From positions 1 to 64,000 of the forward strand of contig NZ_JACIFV010000010.1 in NCBI RefSeq assembly GCF_014197535.1: a stretch of 64,000 nt of DNA, written 5' to 3'. The notes beneath the pieces are model-generated. The model saw only the letters and a program-made list of their open reading frames with translations, was not told where the DNA came from and ran no database searches. Positions 59,619 through 64,000 of the stretch are shown here, in pieces. Source of the DNA: Rhizobium aethiopicum. GTDB taxonomy: Bacteria; Pseudomonadota; Alphaproteobacteria; Rhizobiales; Rhizobiaceae. Position numbers and translations under genes: made by a program. Numbering within the stretch: the first letter of the stretch is position 1; every line of letters starts with the position of its first letter.

Positions 59619-60206
59619 TCAAGAAATGTCGAAGCGCTTCAGCATCTTTTTGAGCTGGGCGTTCTGTCGCTCTAGTTTGCGAGCGAGCTCACTTCTAAGC
59701 TTCTTGATGTCCTCATCAAGGCTTGCCACTTCATCGAAGAAGGCATCCCGGGAAGATGCGGACTGCATGCTTTGACCTTCATGCGGAGCTGCAGCACTCG
59801 GCGCGACCACGGTCACCCAGCTTCCCTTTGTCCGTTCGGCGCTGCTGAGCCGAGGCTTTCTCCGAGACCTAACACTAGCCTCGGCCGGCCCATCAGTCCC
59901 AGGATCCGAATGACGGGAACCTCTTGGCTCGGCCTTCCGTTCCTCTTCGCCATCAGCCGGCGGTGCCGATGACTGCGCGACTTGGCGACTGTCTTCCCTC
60001 TCATCCGATGCAGCTGCCACTTGATCAACCGGAACCTTCTCACGGTTGGCGAAGGTGGAGACTTCGATTGAAGGAGGTGCCGGCGTTTGCTCCGCCTCGT
60101 GATCGAGAGCTGCGGGATCGGTGTCATTCCCGCCCGAACTCTCATGTTCCTTTGCCCATCGTCGCCGCGACGTCAATTCGGCGAGGAATTTCCACGGTGT
60201 TTTCAT
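59619..60206 (-). CDS. SyrB-like coiled-coil protein, copy B
   Basis: 195 residues. MKTPWKFLAELTSRRRWAKE opening, a disordered Ala/Pro/Glu-rich middle and a C-terminal coil (VASLDEDIKKLRSELARKLE, RQNAQLKKMLKRFD). Paralogous to copy A by ends rather than middle. Located 33 bases upstream of copy A on the same strand. Confidence 0.65.
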   Translation of the reverse strand: MKTPWKFLAELTSRRRWAKEHESSGGNDTDPAALDHEAEQTPAPPSIEVSTFANREKVPVDQVAAASDEREDSRQVAQSSAPPADGEEERKAEPRGSRHSDPGTDGPAEASVRSRRKPRLSSAERTKGSWVTVVAPSAAAPHEGQSMQSASSRDAFFDEVASLDEDIKKLRSELARKLERQNAQLKKMLKRFDIS

Positions 60207-60367
60207 GGGTTTTTCACCTCAATGAACCCGGGTTGCGATGCTGCGGCAGGTGGCTTGCCCCCACGGCAGTTCGGCCGGGCACGACGAGAGCGCCCGACGA
60301 CAATTTTTCCTGCTGAAGATCCGGTGGCTGAGGCCGCTGTGGCGGCCGACTGACGTCTGTGTGCTGA

Positions 60368-60793
60368 TTAATCAAGCCCGAGCCGTTTGCGCAGGTCGCT
60401 ATTTTCCTGGCGCAGCTTTTCCGCCAGCAATTTGCGCAGTCGCTTGTTCTCTTCTTCAAGCTGAATCAGATCTTCCAGCTCATCGATTACGGGCGCGGAC
60501 ACCGTTGCGGTTTGGCCGGTAGGCCCAGCGATTTTCTTCCTCGGCGTCCCCTTGCCCCTACGATCGGAGGCTTTCGTCTCGATCGACTTCGGCTTTCTTC
60601 CCCTGCCTCTTCCGCCAGCTTTTGCCGCACCTGTCGCCGGCGACGGTTCGGTCACCGCGTCCGACACGGCAGGCGCCGGTTCGGCAGCTTGCTTTTGACG
60701 ACGTGGCGCACGCTGCTTCTTAACGTCCGTTTTTATCGGCGCATCCGTTTCCCCCGCCCCGGCAACGGGGACCGTATTGTTCTCTTCAGCCAT
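60368..60793 (-). CDS. syrB: SyrB-like regulator
   Basis: 141 residues. MAEENNTVPVAGAGETDAPI, a basic Ala/Pro-rich region (KKQRAPRRQKQA; GGRGRGRKPKSIETKASDRR) and the coil LIQLEEENKRLRKLLAEKLR, QENSDLRKRLGLD match rhizobial SyrB/SyrB-like proteins, reported as repressors acting on syrM in Sinorhizobium. AAGGAG precedes ATG 60793. Its 5' end is duplicated at 54440-54512. Confidence 0.75.
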   Translation of the reverse strand: MAEENNTVPVAGAGETDAPIKTDVKKQRAPRRQKQAAEPAPAVSDAVTEPSPATGAAKAGGRGRGRKPKSIETKASDRRGKGTPRKKIAGPTGQTATVSAPVIDELEDLIQLEEENKRLRKLLAEKLRQENSDLRKRLGLD

Positions 60794-60837
60794 CAGTCAT
60801 CTCCTTCGTAGCCAAGTCTGTTTTCGACTGAGTGCAA
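60765..60837. repeat. Direct repeat partner of 54440-54512
   Basis: 73 bases, two mismatches to 54440-54512. The repeat spans the leader, ribosome site and first codons of the SyrB-like gene. Confidence 0.85.
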
Positions 60838-60990
60838 GAGTGAGTCAACAAAAGACGCAATGACGATCCAACCAAACGGTTGAATTCGACAGCTCGTGAC
60901 TCGGCCGCGTACGCCACATAATTCTTTTAGCTAACTTTTCGCGGATCACGCGCGCGTCCTACTATGTTGGCGGGAAATCCGGAGAGGGGC

Positions 60991-61719
60991 ATGCATTATC
61001 GCCAAAGGTCGATGCTGTTCGCGGCACCGTTTGCGCTAATCATCGGAGCTGCCGCAGTAGGCGCGTCAGCCGACATAACTGTTGCAGATCTCGATAGGCC
61101 GGAACTGCTGATTGCCGCGCTGTTTATCGGTTTCGTCTTCGGCACGGCCGTTGAGCAGCTCCTCGCCGCGATGAGGAAACGGGCGTGGCAGGAGGAAAAC
61201 AGGTCACGTCGGGAGGCAAGGCGCAGCAACGAGCGCATCGTGCTGGGACCCTGGCGGCCAGTGCCAGCTGCGGAGTTATTGAGACCCGTCGATGCCGCAG
61301 ATCAATTGCGTGTCGTGGTGCGCTCGCAGTTCACCATTCAGCCGTTGCTGAACAAGAGCGAAGCGCGCGTGTTTCGGGAGCTGGACAGCATCGTGATCGG
61401 TTGCAATTCTTCCTGGCAGGTCATGGCGCAGGTGTCGTTGGGCGAGATTCTCCGAAGCGCCGATCCGGACGCCTACAGTTGCATCAACTCAAAGCGGGTC
61501 GACTTACTGCTCGTGGACAGCAATTGCCGACCGCGGCACGTCATCGAATACCAGGGCGGAGGACACCATCAAGGCACCGCGGCCGCACGCGATGCGGTAA
61601 AGAAGGAGGCGCTGCGACGCGCCGGGGTCGGCTACCACGAGGTGGTGGCTGGCCACACCACCCCATCAGAACTCAGGCAATTGGTCGAAAAACTGGTGGA
61701 TAAACCGATTGCCAGCTAA
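60991..61719 (+). CDS. Membrane-anchored DUF2726 nuclease-like protein
   Basis: 242 residues from ATG 60991 (GGAGAGGGGC just upstream). Basic start MHYRQRSMLFAAP, membrane segment FALIIGAAAVGASAD, a second hydrophobic stretch LLIAALFIGFVFGTAVEQLL, then the DUF2726 domain: LLNKSEARVFRELDSIVIGC, INSKRVDLLLVDSN, HVIEYQGGGHHQGTAAARDA. The Glu/Asp/Gln pattern resembles a PD-(D/E)XK nuclease core. The N-terminus resembles that of the gene at 46289. Confidence 0.75.
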   Translation: MHYRQRSMLFAAPFALIIGAAAVGASADITVADLDRPELLIAALFIGFVFGTAVEQLLAAMRKRAWQEENRSRREARRSNERIVLGPWRPVPAAELLRPVDAADQLRVVVRSQFTIQPLLNKSEARVFRELDSIVIGCNSSWQVMAQVSLGEILRSADPDAYSCINSKRVDLLLVDSNCRPRHVIEYQGGGHHQGTAAARDAVKKEALRRAGVGYHEVVAGHTTPSELRQLVEKLVDKPIAS

Positions 61720-61803
61720 CGCGCTACTCATGTCTGCACGGCCGAGCCGCTTCCAACGGAAGAAACCATCTCCTCGTCTTGATGGTGGGGAGGCGCAAAC
61801 GGG

Positions 61804-62676
61804 ATGATCTCCGATTTTCAGGCCGTTCGCGAAAATCTGTTTCCGGCCAGCCGCGGAGCCATCGAGGACTGGGAGGAATTCCCCTGGCATCGCGACCGAA
61901 CCAATCGAATTCAGGCTCATAAGGCACATTCGTCACAAGCCATCGCGATCGATGTGTTCGGCACAATCAAGATGAGCACAGATCGCGAGCGCATCTTCGA
62001 CGCCATCGCTTCAACAATTGGCGTAGCACCGGGTGGTCCATGGGCGATAACACTCGAGTGGACGGATAGTAATCGGCTTTTGGGAGAACCAAGGCCTACG
62101 CAAGTCGATGTCCTCGCCGTCGGCTCGAAGGCTGCGCTCGTCATAGAGTGCAAATTCACCGAACCCGGCGGACAATGTAGCCAAACGGCCTTGTTGCCCT
62201 CGGGCGAGCGCCAATGCAACGGAAGCTATATCGAACAAACCAACCCAGGCAACGGCTTGCGCGCCCGCTGCGCTCTCACAGGCAAAGGCATTCGTTACTG
62301 GGAATACATTCCAGATGTCTTCGCGCTCGATGCGGCTGCAGACCATACGCCCTGCCCATTTAAGACTGATGCCTATCAGTGGATGCGCAACGCCGTGCTG
62401 GCGGCAGCGTTTGGCAAACAACACGGCCTTCAAGCGGCCGCCCTCGCAGCCTTTGCCGATCATCCCAGTTTTCCGACGGCGCGCAAAGCGAAGCGAGGCC
62501 TGATCGATCCTGGTCTCAGTGGCCGGGCTGCCATCACACCCATTTCCTACCAGCAGATCATTGCGATCGCTTGTCAGGTCGGCCTCGACCAGGAACTTTG
62601 GCACGGCCTTTCTGCGTGGGTCGATCGAAAGATCGCAATGGCGGCGGCGCAAAAATTGGAACTCCATGGGGTTTGA
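61804..62676 (+). CDS. PD-(D/E)XK nuclease-like protein (PGN_0703-like)
   Basis: 290 residues. PRPTQVDVLAVGSKAALVIE followed by CKFTEPGGQCSQT gives the D...ECK core of the PD-(D/E)XK superfamily, and RYWEYIPDVFALDAAA and AYQWMRNAVLAAAF suggest the PGN_0703 type. ATG 61804 follows GGGGAGG. The stop is one base from the next small gene's ATG. Possibly part of a defence or restriction module with the two genes downstream. Confidence 0.7.
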   Translation: MISDFQAVRENLFPASRGAIEDWEEFPWHRDRTNRIQAHKAHSSQAIAIDVFGTIKMSTDRERIFDAIASTIGVAPGGPWAITLEWTDSNRLLGEPRPTQVDVLAVGSKAALVIECKFTEPGGQCSQTALLPSGERQCNGSYIEQTNPGNGLRARCALTGKGIRYWEYIPDVFALDAAADHTPCPFKTDAYQWMRNAVLAAAFGKQHGLQAAALAAFADHPSFPTARKAKRGLIDPGLSGRAAITPISYQQIIAIACQVGLDQELWHGLSAWVDRKIAMAAAQKLELHGV

Positions 62677-62677
62677 A

Positions 62678-62803
62678 ATGGATGCTGATATCTGGAATCG
62701 AGCCTTCTATGACGACGGCGAATGGGTTTCTTGGTCCGACGTGGAAGAACAGCTCCGATATCATGAGTGGCGCGCAAATATCCCAATGCGGTCACATCTT
62801 TAA
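62678..62803 (+). CDS. Small acidic protein between nuclease-like and downstream gene
   Basis: 41 residues: MDADIWNRAFYDDGEWVSWS, DVEEQLRYHEWRANIPMRSH. The Trp-rich acidic composition looks protein-like. ATG 62678 follows the nuclease stop by one base, and the end overlaps the next gene by 37 bases. No strong ribosome site, so translation would be coupled. Function unknown. Confidence 0.45.
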   Translation: MDADIWNRAFYDDGEWVSWSDVEEQLRYHEWRANIPMRSHL

Positions 62804-63174
62804 TACGGTATTTTGAGGAGCTCTTGTCGCTGGCAGAAAGCTACCACCTCGAGACAGGTCGTCATCTCAATGTGTACGGAGACATAGGAGAACTCTTCGG
62901 CGCCATCACCTACGGAATAAAGCTGAACAAGTCGTACGCACAGGGTGCTGACGGTCGGCTTGGCAACGATCATGTTGAGATCAAAACCATCACGCCATTC
63001 AAATCCAAGGACGAGGTTTTCGTGAAGGTATCTGGCATTTTCAGCAAGCTTCTCGTCGTGAAGATCAACGCCGCCTTCGAAGTCTCATCCCGGATGGTTG
63101 ATCGCAAGAAGCTTCCCAAGACGGCGAAATCTCTCCTGAGGATAAGGTGGAGCGATCTTCCTCACACCAAATAA
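62767..63174 (+). CDS. Hypothetical protein with endonuclease-like core
   Basis: 135 residues from GTG 62767 (a TTG near 62824 is an alternative). GDIGELFGAITYGIKLNKSY, GADGRLGNDHVEIKTITPFK and VSGIFSKLLVVKI recall small restriction-endonuclease-like proteins in which GE...D...EIK supplies the metal site; this is inferred from pattern only. Last gene of the group beginning at 61804. A broken copy of its middle lies at 46727-46895. Confidence 0.6.
   Translation: MARKYPNAVTSLIRYFEELLSLAESYHLETGRHLNVYGDIGELFGAITYGIKLNKSYAQGADGRLGNDHVEIKTITPFKSKDEVFVKVSGIFSKLLVVKINAAFEVSSRMVDRKKLPKTAKSLLRIRWSDLPHTK
62827..62994 (+). repeat. Direct repeat partner of 46727-46895
   Basis: 168 bases nearly identical to 46727-46895, in the same orientation and 16.1 kb away, inside the intact gene. 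Confidence 0.85.
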
Positions 63175-63647
63175 GGGGGCTCATCGACAACGCGGACCTA
63201 GAAAAGAGCAGAGCAAATCGGGACCTGATTAGCGATGGCGCGGGTTCAAATTGCGAACGCAGTACGGAATGCGGAAAGCGCCGCCTTAGGCAACGCATCA
63301 TGATGCTTGGACGGGCCGAAGCCGAACTCTCACGCTCCCTCGCAAACGGATTTCACCACTCAATGGCATCCCTGCATCGACAACTACACCAAGCCGATGC
63401 AGGTGAAAGCAATCGAACCGATACACCCCAGTTAGCTTTGCTATGCCCCTGTCCACCCTGCGTTATTGCGGCGTAGGCGGCTATTATGGAACTGCCGGAG
63501 AAGGTGATTGGGAATTTATTAACGGCGACTGCGAGGTAGATCATGGCCGCGAAGCTCGCAGTCCGCCGTCACAAGCCACCGCCGCAGGCTTGCCATAATC
63601 ACCCTCGCCTTCAATTAAATTTCACCTCAGCGACAACGGTGAAAAAA
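63175..63647. other. Gap without a supported gene
   Basis: About 470 bases after the nuclease-like group. Short open frames, for example MPLSTLRYCGVGGYYGTAGE near 63444, lack family matches and ribosome sites. The stretch is probably decayed. Confidence 0.35.
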
Positions 63648-63680
63648 AGGGCGCTCCACGACCGTCTGTCGGAGCGCCCT
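63648..63680 (-). terminator. Rho-independent terminator, minus strand
   Basis: AGGGCGCTCC (63648-63657) pairs with GGAGCGCCCT (63671-63680) around 13 bases, and on the minus strand the stem is followed by a run of T (A run at 63642-63648 on the plus strand). It implies a minus-strand transcript from the right, yet no minus-strand gene is evident from 63690 to the window end, where only short open frames such as a 57-codon plus-strand frame near 63724 occur. Confidence 0.65.
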
Positions 63681-64000
63681 TGGCTGCATCGCCCGGTGTT
63701 GCGTTTGTGGACGACGCGCCGAAATGATTAAATTCACGATAGGTCAACGAGCGGAGTCGATTTATGATGGCACCGCCTTCGGCCAAGGAGCCTATTCATT
63801 CGATCTTATCGCTATCTGGAGAGAGCGGAGGATGACAAGCGCCGACCATCGCCAGCACCCGAACACGATGGTCCGAAGATACAATTCACCATGATCCACA
63901 TCGCTAAAGATGAAATAAGAAATTTGGGCGTCGTGTTTCCTGAATTTTATCGTTCAAGCGGACGCTCTATTGGCAATTTGTAATTGAGCTTCAAATTCTT

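Overview
The window looks like part of a large rhizobial (Rhizobium/Sinorhizobium/Agrobacterium-type) plasmid or integrative conjugative element. Evidence: a TraA-oriT-TraCDG transfer block beside a complete VirB1-VirB11-type mating apparatus, a cohort of plasmid accessory genes (DUF1173, DUF736, DUF932, ParB-like, Toprim primase, SLOG/DUF2493), SyrB-like proteins and six toxin-antitoxin modules. No repABC replication genes, rRNA or tRNA genes were seen, so plasmid versus integrated element cannot be decided here.

Layout. (1) 1-1.0 kb: end of a transposon-like element and a VapBC module whose toxin carries an Asp-to-Asn change at a catalytic position. (2) 1.2-12.8 kb: a metabolic island with a class III aminotransferase, a ThDP enzyme and an SDR in one tight operon, a divergent spermidine/putrescine-type ABC transporter, a GntR/FCD regulator between them, and an alpha-oxoamine synthase. 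Two paralogous OmpR-like response regulators without a kinase lie at the two ends. A 20-bp palindrome at the regulator/transporter promoter recurs before the aminotransferase operon and ties these genes into one regulon. (3) 13.1-20.8 kb: TraA relaxase-helicase, oriT, TraC, TraD, TraG. (4) 20.8-30.3 kb: plasmid accessory genes and three TA modules. Several small genes here are preceded by long leaders with nested inverted repeats. (5) 30.4-40.5 kb: virB11 to virB1 on the minus strand, with an EexN-like lipoprotein between virB5 and virB6 and an exported Cys-rich protein first. virB9 is split by an apparent one-base deletion. A RctA-like winged-helix gene diverges from the operon. (6) 41.4-44.9 kb: DUF932 and a ParB-like protein. 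(7) 45.4-47.6 kb: two more TA modules and relics. (8) 47.8-54.4 kb: a compact cluster (AsnB-like amidotransferase, acyl carrier protein, AMP ligase, NAD-synthase-like protein, then convergent GNAT and PrmC-like methyltransferase) that looks like an undescribed biosynthetic pathway. (9) 55-64 kb: HNH protein, small membrane and exported proteins, Lrp regulator with an EamA exporter, three tandem SyrB-like coiled-coil proteins, and a DUF2726 / PD-(D/E)XK nuclease-like / small protein group that may be defensive.

Connections. The promoter regions of traC, the DUF1173 gene and the virB/rctA divergence share a sequence element, suggesting one conjugation regulon. Truncated copies of two loci from 60-63 kb occur at 46.7 and 54.4 kb, bracketing the AsnB cluster and suggesting that it arrived by insertion or rearrangement.
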